From: Cordilura impudica
Taxonomy: Eukaryota; Arthropoda; Insecta; Diptera; Scathophagidae
Assembly: GCA_963682025.1 (NCBI GenBank)
Contig: OY821521.1
Location: 167,842,209-167,906,208, forward strand
DNA length: 64,000 nucleotides
Reading direction: 5' to 3'
Below are positions 1 through 11,150 of this stretch, piece by piece (position 1 is the first letter of the stretch; each line of letters opens with the position of its first letter). The position numbers and the translations under genes were made by a program. The notes beneath the pieces were generated by a model. The model worked only from the letters and a program-made list of their open reading frames with translations, had not been told where the DNA came from and ran no database searches.

Positions 1-200
1 AATAAAAAATAAAATAAAATAAAAAAATTAAAATGAATAAGTAATTACAATAAAATAAAATAAAATAAAATAAAATAAAATAAATTAAAATAAAATAAAA
101 TAAAATAATTTAAAATAAAATAAAATAAAATAATATAAAATAAATTAAAATAAAATAAAATAGAATAAAATTAAATAAATTAATAATATATAAAAAATTA
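1..200. repeat. (TAAAA)n-like simple repeat
   Basis: Runs of TAAAA units with occasional TTAAAA and AATTA variants continue from the left window edge to about 200. No coding potential is visible. The array may extend beyond the window. Confidence 0.9.
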
Positions 201-1010
201 ATTTAAATAAAGAAAATAAAATTAAACGCAACAAGATAAAATAAAATAAAACTAAATACAACAAGATAATTTAAAATAAAATGTAGTAAAATATAATTAG
301 AGATATTAAAATAAAACAATAAAATAAAGTAAAAAGACTGTAACTCAATCATTATATAGTAAACAAAATAAAATGAAATAACTCTAATATGAAGGCAAAT
401 AGAATAAAAAAAATAAGACAACCAACCTTAATATATCTCATTTTATTGACTTCAAGTCTATCTATTTAAATTTGGGAACGAGAACATGTGCTCTTTTTTA
501 CTAAATTTAAATGAAATTATCTGAGACATACTAATATCCTAAATAAACTATTAATTTTTCAACACAATATATCTGTAAAATATTTTCAACTCATTAATAT
601 GAAAGAAAAACGTTCAAAGATAATTAACAAGTATGTTGTATATTTATGGCACTAATTTATGGAAATACCAACTTATAATGTGTTTTTCAGCACTGAAAAG
701 TCTGTCATTTTAAATTGTATTGTTTTTTTTTTTATAAATTTCTTACAAAATTCCCAATTATATATTTCGTAAAAAAATATTGCTCATTTTTTGTGTAGGT
801 TTTTGCTTTTAAAAAAGAAAAGAAACTTTTTACACTCTACAAATATCTATAGAATCAAACATATACACAAAGTCAAAGGAATATATTTTGTTAAATTTAA
901 AAAAAAAAAAAAAAAAATGTCTCCAAATATAATTTAAGCAACGTTTAAGCAACAAAACATTGCAGCAGCTGAACTTTTCACACTCGGAAAACAAAAAAAT
1001 CCATCAACTA
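201..1010. other. AT-rich DNA, no recognised feature
   Basis: This stretch is AT-rich with poly-A and poly-T runs (for example about 898-917). I see no splice-flanked open frame and no clear terminal repeats. The small minus-strand open frame at 203-421 is low-complexity and has no coding character. Confidence 0.6.
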
Positions 1011-1013
1011 AAG

Positions 1014-1283
1014 GGGCTGGCCAATATATGGATCCACAAAATGATTGAAAAAATATTTAAAAGAAATTTGTTTAAAAATAAAACTAAAATTTTATGAATT
1101 TTTAAAGAGAAACTTACATTTTTCATTAATTTTTTTTAGTTTTTATTTATATAATTATTAAAATTAAAATTAAAATTTTATTAAAAATTTACCAAAATTA
1201 CTTAAGCCCACTAGTAATATGAACTTTCAGTTAAAATCGAGCAATCTTTTCATTGCAATCTTTAAGTCTTTTAAGGCCAACCC
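1014..1283. repeat. Possible short MITE with AGGGGYTGGCC ends
   Basis: The sequence AGGGGCTGGCC near 1013 and its approximate inverse GGCCAACCCCT near 1276 form short inverted ends about 270 bp apart around AT-rich DNA. The ends are only about 11 bp with one mismatch, and no target-site duplication is certain. Chance pairing is possible. Confidence 0.3.
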
Positions 1284-1289
1284 CTGTAT

Positions 1290-1903
1290 TTATCAACAAC
1301 AACAATCATATATCTAATAATCACAACCATAATATTCTATAGAATTTTTTAAATATGTAGCAATAACAGCACCGAGAATATTATGTACATATATATGTAT
1401 ATACATATATTGGTGTATTTTAGCTGTGAATGATTCTTTAGCATTTACCTCATCAAAATCTTTAGCTACTTTAGTTGAACGACGCGATTCATAACGTAAA
1501 AATCGCCTTAAAAAATTTTCAAAATCTTGAGAACAGAAAAACACGAAAAGTGAATTTTTATAAAAAAAAATTTAAGAGAGGTGAATCAAATTCAAAAAAT
1601 AAAAGTCGTAAAAGTTATCAAAAGATTTTATAAAAAAAAAACTTTGTAAAACTAATAATTAAAAATAAACTAGTTGTGATTTTAGTTTAATTTTGATAGC
1701 AAAAAGCAATTAAAAAAATATAATAAAAATAATTTAAGTGGCCAAGTGATTTTAAAGAAACTAAATATAATTAATAAAAATATTGTATTTTTAAAAAGTT
1801 GACTACAATTAATAAAGAATAAAATTTATTTTTAATCAAGTGATTTTATTTTTTCATCAAAAGGACCTAAATTTACGCTGAAAGTCGTCGATACTCTACC
1901 AAC
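1290..1903 (+). other. Possible 5' untranslated and promoter region of the host gene
   Basis: This stretch lies just before a good fly-type start codon (1904). It is rich in AAAATTTAA-like words, as fly 5' leaders often are, and I see no transposon signature in it. The minus-strand open frame of 76 codons at 1314-1544 has no recognisable domain. I cannot place a transcription start site. The assignment rests entirely on the neighbouring candidate exon. Confidence 0.25.
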
Positions 1904-1927
1904 ATGCAAGTGTTTGACAATACTATA
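1904..1927 (+). CDS. Candidate first coding exon (8 codons)
   Basis: An ATG at 1904 in the context CCAACATG, close to the Drosophila consensus, opens a frame of eight codons reading MQVFDNTI. The next bases are GTAAGT (1928-1933), a textbook splice donor, so the exon ends in phase 0. The next recognisable coding exon on this strand, at 29267, also begins in phase 0 if its acceptor is as I place it, so the two could join. The bases before the ATG (about 1861-1903) are less AT-rich than their surroundings. An eight-codon exon carries little statistical weight, and a chance ATG plus donor is a real alternative. No product can be named from it. Confidence 0.35.
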
Positions 1928-1933
1928 GTAAGT

Positions 1934-2442
1934 AATCCTCAACTTGTCCAATTTAAGGACATTTGTTTTTAGAATGGCAGCTATTGTTCTTAAAGAAAAT
2001 TGCAGAGAAAAAATTTTAAAAAGTTTTACTTAATCCTTGACCGATTAATCGACAAATTTTGAACTTTTTAATGGTCGAGAAGTTTCAAATGTCAAATTTC
2101 AAATAATAATGCAAGTTAATTTTTTTCGTTTAAATATTTATTTCATATTATGATTACATAGTAATTATTAATTATATAAATTATAACTGTATATATTATA
2201 AACATAATTATTGCATATATTAATTACAGTTATATAATTTATAATTAAAATTTTAATTGTAATTATTAATAAAATATTAACTAATTAATTCATTATATTA
2301 TATTATTATATTATAAAAATTAATTAATTATATAAATTATCAATTATATTTATAATTATATAATCAATATAATAACTAACAATTATAATTATTGTAGTTA
2401 TTATAATTATTATAATTATAATTGAAAGCATAATTATAATTA
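1934..2442. repeat. AT-rich DNA with (TAATTA)n-like tracts
   Basis: From about 2150 the sequence is dominated by TTATAATTA-type words, continuing up to the Helitron at 2443. Nothing coding is seen. The same simple-sequence type fills 2812-3306 and 3674-3740. Confidence 0.7.
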
Positions 2443-2811
2443 CTAGCAGATTGCAGCGCTCGAAATTCGAGCGCAATTTCTAGCCAACTTTATTTTTCAA
2501 CTTAGCCAATTTTCAAACCAACACTTTTTTTGGTTTATTATTATTGTGAATGAAGATAAAAAACTCATTACCAAACACATTAACAAATTAAATAAAAACA
2601 CACATAATATATTTATATTTGATGTATGTGTTAGTAGCAATTTTAAACGCAATTTACTCAAAATAAAGAAAAAAAAATTAAAAATCTGGAACTCTGTAAA
2701 ACAGCTAAAAGGAAAAACCTTTAAAACAATATACAATTGGTGAAAACCGGCACAAAACGGTAGAACAAAACATCGGTCACAAGAAATGGCCTAGCCCATT
2801 AATAACATAGA
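2443..2811 (-). mobile_element. Non-autonomous Helitron copy H1
   Basis: Read on the minus strand, this 369-bp copy begins TCTATG...TAATGGGCTAGGCC and ends with the palindrome CTCGAATTTCGAG about 12 bp before a final CTAG. These are Helitron hallmarks: a 5' TC, a 3' hairpin and CTRR. Internal landmarks shared with other copies are GTGACCGATGTTTTGTTCTA near the 5' end and GCTACTAACACATAC in the middle. The open frames here are not coding. It inserts in AT-repeat DNA. Confidence 0.75.
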
Positions 2812-3306
2812 TATTTATGTTTATTTATGTTTATGTTAATTATAATTATAATTATCATAAACATAAATATCTATTTAATTATATCTAATTATATATAATT
2901 ATAATTATAATTATAATTATAATTACAATTATAATTATAATTATAATTATAATTATATATTATAATTATAATTATAATTATAATTATAATAATTATAATA
3001 ATTATATAACTAACAATTGTAATTATAATTATAATTATTATAAATGTAATAACTACAATTATTTCATCAATTAATTATAATAAAAAATTATATAATTATA
3101 ACTAATATTAATTTAAACAAATTAGAATTATAATTATATAATTATAATTATAATAATTACTATACTAATTTAATTATTGTAATAATTATAATTATATAAT
3201 TTATATTAATTCTAATTATCATTATATAATTACAGTTATATGATTATAATTATATTATAATTATAATTTCTAATATTCATAATTATAATTTCCAATTATT
3301 AGTTTA
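2812..3306. repeat. (TTATAA)/(TAATTA) simple repeat
   Basis: Almost pure alternating TTATAATTA-type sequence between two Helitron copies of the same orientation. It may be one original AT microsatellite into which Helitrons inserted, or a duplicated repeat-plus-Helitron block. Confidence 0.85.
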
Positions 3307-3673
3307 CTAGCAGATTCCAGCGCTCGAAATTCGAGTGCGATTTCTATGCAACTTTATTTCCCAACTTAGCCAATTCACAAACCAACACTTTTTTGGTTTA
3401 TTATTATTGTGAATGAAGATAACAACTCATTACCAAACACATTAACAAATTTAATAAACAGACACATAGCACATGTATAATTTTATGTATGTGTTAGTAG
3501 CTACTGTAAATGCAATTTACTCAAAATGAAGAAATAAATTTAAAAATCTGTAAATCTGGTGAACAGATAAAAAGAAATACCTTTCAGATAATATACGTTT
3601 AGTCAAAATCGGGATAAAACGGTAAAACAAAACATCGGTAACAACCAAACGCCTAGCCTATTAATATTATAGA
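3307..3673 (-). mobile_element. Non-autonomous Helitron copy H2
   Basis: This 367-bp copy shows all landmarks on the minus strand: a 5' end TCTATAATATTAATAGGCTA, and a 3' hairpin CTCGAATTTCGAG with terminal CTAG. It shares with H1 a subfamily-specific TTCACAATAATAATAAACCA segment, so H1 and H2 are close relatives. Confidence 0.8.
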
Positions 3674-3910
3674 TTAATTAATTATATAATTATAATTAAT
3701 TGATTAAATAATTATAGTTCCAATGTATATAAATTAGAATTATTATAATAAATACTTAATAAAAATTGATATAAATTTGATTTTCAAATTTTGATTTATC
3801 AATTTTTTTTATTTAAAAAAATTTTTGCAATTGGATGAAAAAGAATAAATAAATTGGAAAATCTTTTATTTAACACATATACGATACAGCAAAAAAAAAA
3901 AGAAGTGAAA

Positions 3911-4328
3911 TCTATAATATTAACAGGTAATGCGATTTCTTGTGACCGATGTTTTGTTCCACAGTTTTCTCTCGACTTTAACCAAGCGCATCTTATTTGA
4001 AAGTATTTCTTGTAAGCTGTCCACCAGATTTACAGGTTTTTACATTTTTTTCATTTTTTTGGAGTTATGCTCCTTTAAAGTTCCTGTTAGCACATACGAG
4101 TAAATAAAATTACACAATGCTATGTGCGTGTTTATTGAATTTTTAATGTGTTTATTTTCTCCATTCACAATAATAATTGTGTTGAATTTAGAAATAATTT
4201 TGGATATTTAAAAGGTGTCGAAATGTGAACTGGCATACCTTTAGGATGTTAGATAATAATTTATTAAATGAAAAAAAAAAAAAAAAGAATTTCCAAGAAT
4301 CTTAACTTCAAGGGCTTAGATATGCTAG
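3911..4328 (+). mobile_element. Non-autonomous Helitron copy H3, degenerate 3' end
   Basis: The 5' end TCTATAATATTAACAGGTAA is followed by the conserved TTCTTGTGACCGATGTTTTG. The copy ends in CTAG at 4325-4328, but the 3' hairpin is degraded (about 4302-4320). At 418 bp it is somewhat longer than the other copies. Confidence 0.65.
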
Positions 4329-4347
4329 TAAATGGCATTCTGGAGAT

Positions 4348-4518
4348 CCATATATGTGACCTACTCTGAGAAAAGGGACCTAGTGTGTCAAAAAAGGGGT
4401 TGTGTCAAAAACGGTGGATTCTGGTACCTAAAAGGGTGTAGAAACTTTAAATGCGTTTTTTTCTCAAAACTTAATTTTCACACACTAGGTACCTTTTCGC
4501 GGAGAAGGTCACATATGG
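4348..4518. mobile_element. Hairpin MITE with CCATATRTGTGACCT ends
   Basis: The left arm starts CCATATATGTGACCTACTCT and continues through GACCTAGTGTGT. The right arm (about 4475-4518) is its inverse complement through CACACACTAGGTACC to CATATGG. The arms are about 42 bp with a few mismatches, in an element of about 171 bp. The 79-codon open frame across it is a by-product. No target-site duplication is clear and the superfamily is unassigned. Confidence 0.6.
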
Positions 4519-5251
4519 TTAAAAAAAAAAAATGTGACATCACCAATAAATTTAACATGGGCTTGTCATAGGATGAAATTTGTCTCTTATGATGCATGAG
4601 AAATACATTTTATATAAGGCTTAAATTGTCTGATAAATCATTTCTTTTGCATACATATTTGTTAGCACTACTTTTGCCAGTACTTCTTGTTACTTTTAAT
4701 TCATCAAAATATATAGTTTTTATATAAATTTTTCTGCTCCTAATTTTAAACTCTAATCAACTCAATATCAGTTCTTTTTCTAATCGATTATCTTCAAATT
4801 TCATTTCTTGATATAAATACATTTTCAATATCAATAAATTTTTCCAAGTTTTTTTTTTTTATTATTAATATTTTTTTAATTTCTCCATTTATATTTTCAT
4901 GTCCCTTTTAATTTGAATGATTCTTAAATTTTTTTTTTATATTACAAATATCAGAAGTGAATTGACATATTTGGAGGTTCTTCAAAACCACCACAAAAGA
5001 AGTTTTGCTTTGAATGATTTCAGTTCTTTTTCTTTTCCTTTTTTTGGATGGGACATTAGCTTTCTTTTTCTCTACCACACAATATTAAAACAAACTAATA
5101 ACGATAGCACGAATTGTAGACAGTCTGAGGTTGGACATTTAAAATCAACATATTATAAATTATTTTATTTGTTAAAAAAAAAAATTTTTTTTCGGTAACA
5201 ACAGTAAATATTTAGAAATTTTATATCGTAAATAAGTAAATTTAAAAAAAG
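4519..5251. other. AT-rich DNA, no recognised feature
   Basis: Long T and A runs and no terminal repeats. A 93-codon plus-strand open frame (4917-5198) has no splice context and no recognisable domain. Confidence 0.55.
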
Positions 5252-5835
5252 AAGTAAGAAAATTATAGTCGGCGACTATACGATACCCTTTACCATGCGC
5301 TTAGAGACCCTATCTCTCTGGCCCAACTAACTGGATATAGAAAATAAGCATAAATCAAATTTGAGTGGGATTTTTATTAATTTTTTTGGCTGCAGATATG
5401 AAAAAGTTCATATCGGATGATATATCTATATGAGGACTAGGCCCAAAAATGGACAGATCCTGACCATGTTTGGTAAAGTCTCTTGTATTTTGCAAAAATA
5501 TATACAAACAAAATTTGAGAAGAATCAGTGCAATATTTTTGTTTTTTGATAGATTTAGGTGAAGATCGGGAAGCAGCTCTATATGGGGCCTATGACTGGG
5601 AGTCCCATAGGGACCATTTTTGGACTACTGATTAATGGATGTAATAAACACATACAAACCCAATTCGACTAAGATTTATATGATAATTTGGATCTTATGG
5701 CAATTTATGTCGATTTCAAAGAGGTCATTTGTATGGGGGCTAGGTCTGAACATGAACCGATTCTTACCAATTTCAATAGCGTTCATCCTATGGCCGATAA
5801 AAGCTTATATACCAAATTTCATCAAAATATATTTA
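5252..5835 (+). mobile_element. DINE-1-like element copy D1, 3' truncated
   Basis: The copy begins AAGTAAGAAAATTATAGTCG, then a short palindrome (GTCGGCGAC), then ATACCCTTTACCA. It follows the family consensus through CTGCAGATATGAAAAAGTTC and GGAAGCAGCTCTATATG. It stops near 5835, before the GGAC microsatellite and 3' end. Open frames inside it, including 5635-5934, are not genes because the same frames are broken in other copies. Confidence 0.7.
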
Positions 5836-6353
5836 GTCAATCAATCCCAGAACTTCATAAATACTGAACCAATACAGAATACACTATATAAATTTCAGGC
5901 CACAAGACTTTATGTTTTAAAAGAAGTTATGTGAACAATGAGTTTTTCGCGCAAAATTTTGTGTTTTTGTACCCGAATATTTTCCGTTTTGCGCATTATT
6001 TCCATTTAGTAAGAAAAAGTGCTTTTAGATTTTGAACAATAACAGTTTATATTAAACAAACATTTTGAAGATGTTTTTAATTGTAAAAAAATAAAAATTA
6101 AATGATAGAAACGAGATCGCAGAGTACGAAAGTTATCTTAACAATTTAGAAATTTAGCCAATTCATATAAGTTTTTTTTATATTACCAAGCAGATTTATT
6201 GACTTTTCAATACTCAAATTTTTCAAAATTATTATCCTAAATTTTTTACAAATTAAAACAAACACAATTCACTTAATTTTTGCTCAGACTCCTAGTACCA
6301 CTTAAAAAATTTTAGGCTAAAAAGATGAAATAAACATACATTTAAACAATTTA

Positions 6354-6400
6354 GATAATTATAGTCGGCCTAGACCTACTATGGGATACCTTATACCAGG
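6354..6400 (+). mobile_element. DINE-1-like 5' end fragment D2a
   Basis: ATTATAGTCGGCCTAGACC followed by ATGGGATACCTTATACCA matches the family's 5' end only. The likely continuation resumes near 7190, so this copy may be split by about 790 bp of inserted DNA. Confidence 0.5.
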
Positions 6401-7189
6401 GATGTCCACAAGTTTCTTATGAAAGTGCAAACACTAATACATATAAAGAAAACAAATTTTTCGTCATATTTTTATTCCATGGGAATATATAATACATTGA
6501 AAGAAAAAGAAAAAAATTTATCTGAAATGAAATTTCTTAAAATGTTTTTCAATATGATATTTTGTGTTAGTCTTAATAATTAGAAATCATATCAAACATT
6601 CCGCTTCAGCCTTAAAGTTATAAGTGAAAAAAAAAATCACCCACTTCTCCTCTGAATACATTTAGCTCATTTTCTAAAGCAATAATTTAAATTTTAAATT
6701 TAAAACTTATACTGATTTTCCCATGTGCTTTTTAATCCATAGTAGAAAACGATTTTGAAATGAAACCATAAGTTGGACAACAACAAAATCTACATTGAAC
6801 ATCTCGGTCGTTAATGTGTACCAACAAAGCATATGAAAGTGTTATTGCGTTGCGCTTTGGCGTAACCAAGAAAAAACAACAAAAAACTAGAAAGACAAAA
6901 TTGTTCGTGTATTTTGTATTGCTTGGTGCTGAGTGCTGTGTGTGTGTATTAGAATACACTGTCTATGCCTAAGTGCTCTTACAAAAACAAAAGTGCATTG
7001 AGTGCATAGGCCTGGGCAACATTGGTATATACTCAAATTTCACACTGAGGTTTTATCCGAGTTTTTTTTTTTAATTTAATGTTTTTGGAAACAATCTAAA
7101 TTTGGCGCCATAGAAGCACAACAAATTTTTAAATTGATATTCTCTGATGATTTTAATATGTCAACTGTTTCAGCTAGACCTCTCAGCAA
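6401..7189. other. Possible insertion splitting copy D2; otherwise featureless
   Basis: The segment begins CAGGGATGTCCAC and near its end has GCCTGGGCAACATTGGTATA, weakly reminiscent of hAT-type ends, but I cannot match clean inverted ends or a duplicated 8-bp target. The 75-codon minus open frame at 6732-6959 is not recognised. A short TG run lies near 6930. Confidence 0.3.
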
Positions 7190-7345
7190 AGTTGGAGCTG
7201 AGGCAATAACAGGGTATAGAAAATATGCATAAATCAAAGTGATATTGCAATTAATTAATTCTTATTTTTTTATCGAGACTAGGTCTAAAATGTACCGATT
7301 TTGATCATATATAGTAAAGGCATTTAATTTTCTCAATAATATTAT
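7190..7345 (+). mobile_element. DINE-1-like degenerate internal fragment D2b
   Basis: Phrases such as GGGTATAGAAAATATGCATA and GAGACTAGGTCTAAAATGTA follow the order of the DINE-1-like consensus with many changes. It is probably the remainder of the copy begun at 6354. Confidence 0.45.
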
Positions 7346-7751
7346 TGAACCAACTTTGAAAATATCTAGGAAATACATTCTATTTATAAATTTAAAGGTA
7401 ATTCCATGAAAAGGTCACCCTTAGGTCCAATTTTAAAATTTTAATTTTAATAAATTAAACTGACACCATTATAAAGAAAATGGTTCAAATGGCATGAAAA
7501 TATGAAATAATTATATACATTTTATAGCTCCCATTTTTCCATTAAGAAAGGAAAATGAAGTTAAGTAATTTTGAAACTAAAAGGAATGTCATGTCTGTCA
7601 CATTAAAAAATACTTTTTTGTATAATTTATTTTAGAAATCATGTTTTTTAAATGTTTTATTAATAAACGAGGCCTTATATTTACTATAAACATCTGTTTC
7701 TTATTTGTCATACAAATAACTTCAGAGCTTTTCTGTGTTTTACAAACATGC
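7346..7751. other. AT-rich DNA, no recognised feature
   Basis: No repeat family, splice-flanked frame or inverted ends detected. Confidence 0.5.
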
Positions 7752-8120
7752 TCTAATAGGCTAGGCCATTGCTTGTGCCCGATGTTTTGTTCTACCGTTT
7801 CGTCCCGGTTTTGACCAAACGTATATTATTTGAAATGTATTTCTTTTTAGCCGTTTTGCAGATTTACAGATTTAAAAATTTTTTCCTTCATTTTGAGTAA
7901 ATTGCATTTAAAGTTGCTACTAACACATACATAAAATTATACAATGTAATGTGTGTGTTTATTAAATTTGTTAATGTGTTTGTAATAAAAATGAGTTTGT
8001 TTTTTGTGTTGATTTGTGAATTGGCTATAATTGATAAGCATACTTTTCGGGTCTTTATTTAATGAAAAAATAAAGTTTCCTAGAATTTGCGCTCGAATTT
8101 CGAGGGCTGGAATCTGCTAG
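7752..8120 (+). mobile_element. Non-autonomous Helitron copy H4
   Basis: The 5' end is shortened to TCTAATAGGCTAGGCC, and the interior matches the family (CCGATGTTTTGTTCTACCG). The 3' hairpin CTCGAATTTCGAG precedes GGCTGGAATCTGCTAG, ending at 8120. Length is 369 bp. Confidence 0.8.
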
Positions 8121-8399
8121 TAATAATAAATATAGATCTATATATTAATATGCGAAGGAAAATTTTTTCATCCCTTGTTAAGCATACTGCGAATACGGAG
8201 GAGCTTTAAAATTGGCAAAGTTATAGTTCATATGGAGGAGAGATACAAAATTTTGAAATTTGTGTATAATATGTGTTAAAAATATATTAAACTAAACAGA
8301 ATAAAATATTAATCATAAATAATTTTGTAAGATTATAAAGGTATGCTAATCAATTTTAGCCAATTTACAATTCCTCGAATTTGATTATAATTGTATATT
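8121..8399. other. AT-rich DNA with a Helitron-like scrap
   Basis: Around 8335-8385 a minus-oriented scrap (TATGCTAATCAATTTTAGCC) resembles the Helitron interior. The remainder shows nothing recognisable. Confidence 0.4.
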
Positions 8400-8489
8400 A
8401 CACGACCTATGTTGAATTGTGAATTGCCTAAAATTGTTTAGCATACTTTAATGCTCTTATAAAATTATTTATTAACATAAATTTTATAT
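8400..8489 (+). mobile_element. Left part of a Helitron copy split by a DNA transposon
   Basis: TGTTGAATTGTGAATTGCCT followed by TAGCATACTTTAATGCTCTT matches the 3' half of the Helitron family. It stops at the terminal repeat of the transposon at 8490. The expected Helitron 3' tail reappears immediately beyond that transposon at 11151-11250. Confidence 0.6.
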
Positions 8490-9043
8490 ATATGGGGGAT
8501 TTCATGTCAATTGCACCAACTTTTGAAACCGATGTCTTCCGATCGGGATGAAATTTGCACCCAGGTTAGTCCTATTGGATAGTAGATTAGACACAATTTT
8601 TAAACAAGATCTCTCTGAGTTAGAGGGGATCAAAATTTGACATTTTGGCCAAACAGGTGTTTTTTCTCATCCATGTAACTTATTACCTATTGTTCTTAGA
8701 AAATTTTCTCCCAAATAGTTTAGATAGCTATTTCTTCAATATTTCGGAAAAAAATACTTTAAAAAAAAAGTTTTAGACTTTTTTTTGCTAAATTAAAGCA
8801 TTTTTTGCCTTTTTTTTCAAAAAGGGCATTTTTTTTTTTCATAAGAAAGCTTAGGATTTTTCCTTTAAGAGCGTTTTGGTCGCCTAGTGGGATGGGAGTG
8901 GGATATCTATAAAAATAAATGTTTTGTAACTCAAGACAACGGTTTTTCAATTTTTCACAAATGCACTATTTTGAATTTTTTCCTATTTGTGTGAAACATC
9001 TTACAAATAAAACTTATACTGAGAAACTAGACAAACTATCCTT
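8490..9043. repeat. Left terminal inverted repeat of the long-TIR transposon
   Basis: The sequence from CACCAACTTTTGAAACCGAT through GATGGGAGTGGGATATCTAT to GAGAAACTAGACAAACTATC is matched in inverse order at 10669-11150. A minus open frame at 8759-8950 lies inside the arm and is non-coding. Confidence 0.8.
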
Positions 9044-9402
9044 TCCGAAGGTATGTAACCAAAATTTCTTACCCTCAATACTGTAATACCCACAATATGT
9101 TAACCTCAAGAAAAAAAATTACTTTTTTTCTATAGAAATGTTGAACAATTTTTTTTATTTATTTGTAATAATAATTAAATTAATATATAATAATTATAAT
9201 AAAAATAAATAGATAAATTATTTAATAAAATTTAACCTTAAAACATTAGATCCATTCATATCATAACTATTTTATAGTTAATTTATTGTAGCTGATGAAG
9301 TATTTAAGTTTTGTCACTTTTTAAAAATCCAATCTTTCATCCAATCCTTTCGTGGCGTTACTAGTTCAGCTGTTGATTTCGCTGGTGTTTTTTTTTTTTT
9401 TT

Positions 9403-10639
9403 TTACTTTTGAAGGAAATCGCATTGAGTAGAGGCAGAAAACTTTTTCATCTCGAGTCTTCCATCGACAAGCGGTATAAAAGCATGGTATTGAGCAGTGC
9501 CATCGATTGCTATCGTAGCATCGAACTGCTCTTTATAGTTTTCAATATTTCCTCATAATCCTCTTTGCTACTAAAAACTATTTCAGTTTCTTTACAATAA
9601 TTCTTTGTCCAATGGAATAAAGCAGACGCATCTAAGATGCGATCTTGATGAGAGCACTGGAGGCTATACTTCGCTGCATTTCTTTTAAGGTTTGCTCCAA
9701 TACCATCACATGCTCCTTTACCATGAGCAGTAGGATGAAAATGCCACTCAGCTGACATTCCAAAATCTTTTTCATGAGCCATAAGATTTGCGAAGTTACT
9801 TTTGTTTTTAAAATGTTGACAAGCTCCGTCCGAAACGTAGTATACCTTCGTTACTGTAAATTTAGTTTTTAGATATTTTAGTATTATATTCTGGTACTCA
9901 TAAACTGCAACGGTATCAGTTTTAAATCGTCGGATATGATTGCCATACCTTTGTGTTCCAGTTTTTCATCTTTCATGTAGTAAATAACTACTGTGAATAT
10001 AGTTGCATGGTCGTTATTGAAGTGGAATGCTTGTATGGCATCCTGAAGAACATATTTATAGTTTTCTGCGAAATCATATGAAATAACGAATTCACCAGAC
10101 TTCAAATGTATCTTCAAATCCTTGAAGAATGACCATTGCTCTTTGACTAAAAAGTCATGGTTTCTCAAGTTTAGCAATCCTGTACACATTTCTTCCACAA
10201 AATCATCCACATTTAAAATGATTGTTTTCAATGTGCATCTGTCAGTCTGAATCCAAGAATCAAATTTGACCTCCTCTATATATTCTCGATCTAAAGAGTT
10301 GATTAAATTTTCTTTAATGAATGTGGTTTTCGGGTAATTGATACATTCACCTAAGTGGCAAGAAGTTGTTGCATTAGGACACATAGTCAATTTAAGGCAA
10401 TCGCGGTAATCGTGTAATTCTTCTGCCGAATCATCTATTAAATACATTAAGTAGATTTCGTTCAACATCATTTTAAGATTTTCATGGTAAATGCAAACGC
10501 ATACTGTGTGAGTTCCGCTGCTTACTGCCAAAACGCAATGTTTTGGCCTCATTTGGGTAAATTTCGTGAAGCCATTTTTAACATCCTCGTGTTCAGATTG
10601 AAATGTTACAAATAACTCTTTCAGGTTACAGAGAACCAT
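9403..10639 (-). pseudogene. Frameshifted transposase-like gene of the long-TIR element
   Basis: The first open segment (10639 down to 9884, 251 codons) carries FVISYDFAENY and then GMAIISDDLK, where the frame breaks near 9921. In a second frame the protein continues with TDTVAVYEYQ, YYVSDGACQHFKN, EKDFGMSAEWHFHPTAHGKG and ACDGIGANLKRNAAKYSL. It breaks again near 9530, and a third frame gives GTAQYHAFIPLVDGRLEMKK and a stop at 9405. I know this motif order (first Asp in S-x-D-F-A-E-N-Y, then SDG-x-x-QH-x-KN, then HGKG-x-CDG) from uncharacterised, probably DDE/RNase H-fold transposases repeated in arthropod genomes. No superfamily name is safe. The N-terminal portion expected upstream is absent: the open frame begins at the right terminal repeat. 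At least two frameshifts make it a pseudogene. Its position between long inverted repeats supports the transposase reading. Confidence 0.75.
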
Positions 10640-10668
10640 TCTCTTCTGTTATGTTATGAAGGTATGTT

Positions 10669-11150
10669 AAAGGTTAATTTGTCTAGTTTCTCAGTATAAG
10701 TTTTATTTGTAAGGTTTTAGACACAAATAGGAAAAAATTCAAAATAGTGCATTTGTGAAAAATTGAAAAACCGTTGTCTTGAGTTACAAAACATTTATTT
10801 TGATAGATATCCCACTCCCATCCCACTAAGCGACCAAAAAGCTCTTAAAGGAAAAATCCTAAGCTTTCTTATGAAAAAAAAGAAAAAATGCCCTTTTTGA
10901 AAAAAAGGCAAAAAATGCTTTAATTTAGCAAAAAAAAAAGTCTAAAAAAATTTTTTTTTTTTTTAAGTATTTTTTTCCCGAAATATTGAAGAAATAGCTA
11001 TCTAAACTATTTGGGAGAGATCTTGACCGATCTTGTTGAAAAATTGTGTCTAAACTACTATCCAATAGGACTAACCTTGGTGCAAATTTCATCCCGATCG
11101 GAAGACATCGGTTTCAAAAGTTGGTGCACTTGACATGAAACCCCCCATAT
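10669..11150. repeat. Right terminal inverted repeat of the long-TIR transposon
   Basis: The inverse complement of the left arm, ending CTTGACATGAAACCCCCCAT. Relative to the left arm it has a deletion of about 100 bp near 11020. Confidence 0.8.

Larger units (their letters stand above)
8490..11150 (-). mobile_element. DNA transposon with ~0.5-kb terminal inverted repeats
   Basis: The ends are ATGGGGGATTTCATGTCAA on the left and the inverse of ATGGGGGGTTTCATGTCAA on the right. The inverted repeats run inward to about 9043 on the left and 10669 on the right, about 550 and 480 bp. The right arm lacks a block of roughly 100 bp present near 8605-8710 on the left. Between the arms lies a degraded transposase pseudogene read on the minus strand. 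TATATA-like flanks on both sides prevent exact definition of the target duplication. It sits inside a Helitron copy, so it is younger than that copy. The superfamily is not assigned. Confidence 0.8.

Noticed and set aside
1314..1544. 76-codon minus-strand open frame as a gene
   Set aside because: No recognisable domain and no splice support. The interval is better explained as leader or promoter DNA for the plus-strand candidate exon.
2100..3740. Replication origin or matrix attachment region from extreme AT content
   Set aside because: The whole window is AT-rich and the tracts are simple TAATTA microsatellite. Composition alone is not evidence.
5635..5934. 99-codon open frame as a gene
   Set aside because: It lies within a DINE-1-like copy and the same frame is broken in sister copies (46631, 34064).
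6401..7189. hAT element
   Set aside because: CAGGGATGTCC and a CCTGGGCAAC segment look like hAT ends, but clean inverted termini, an 8-bp target duplication and a transposase are all lacking.
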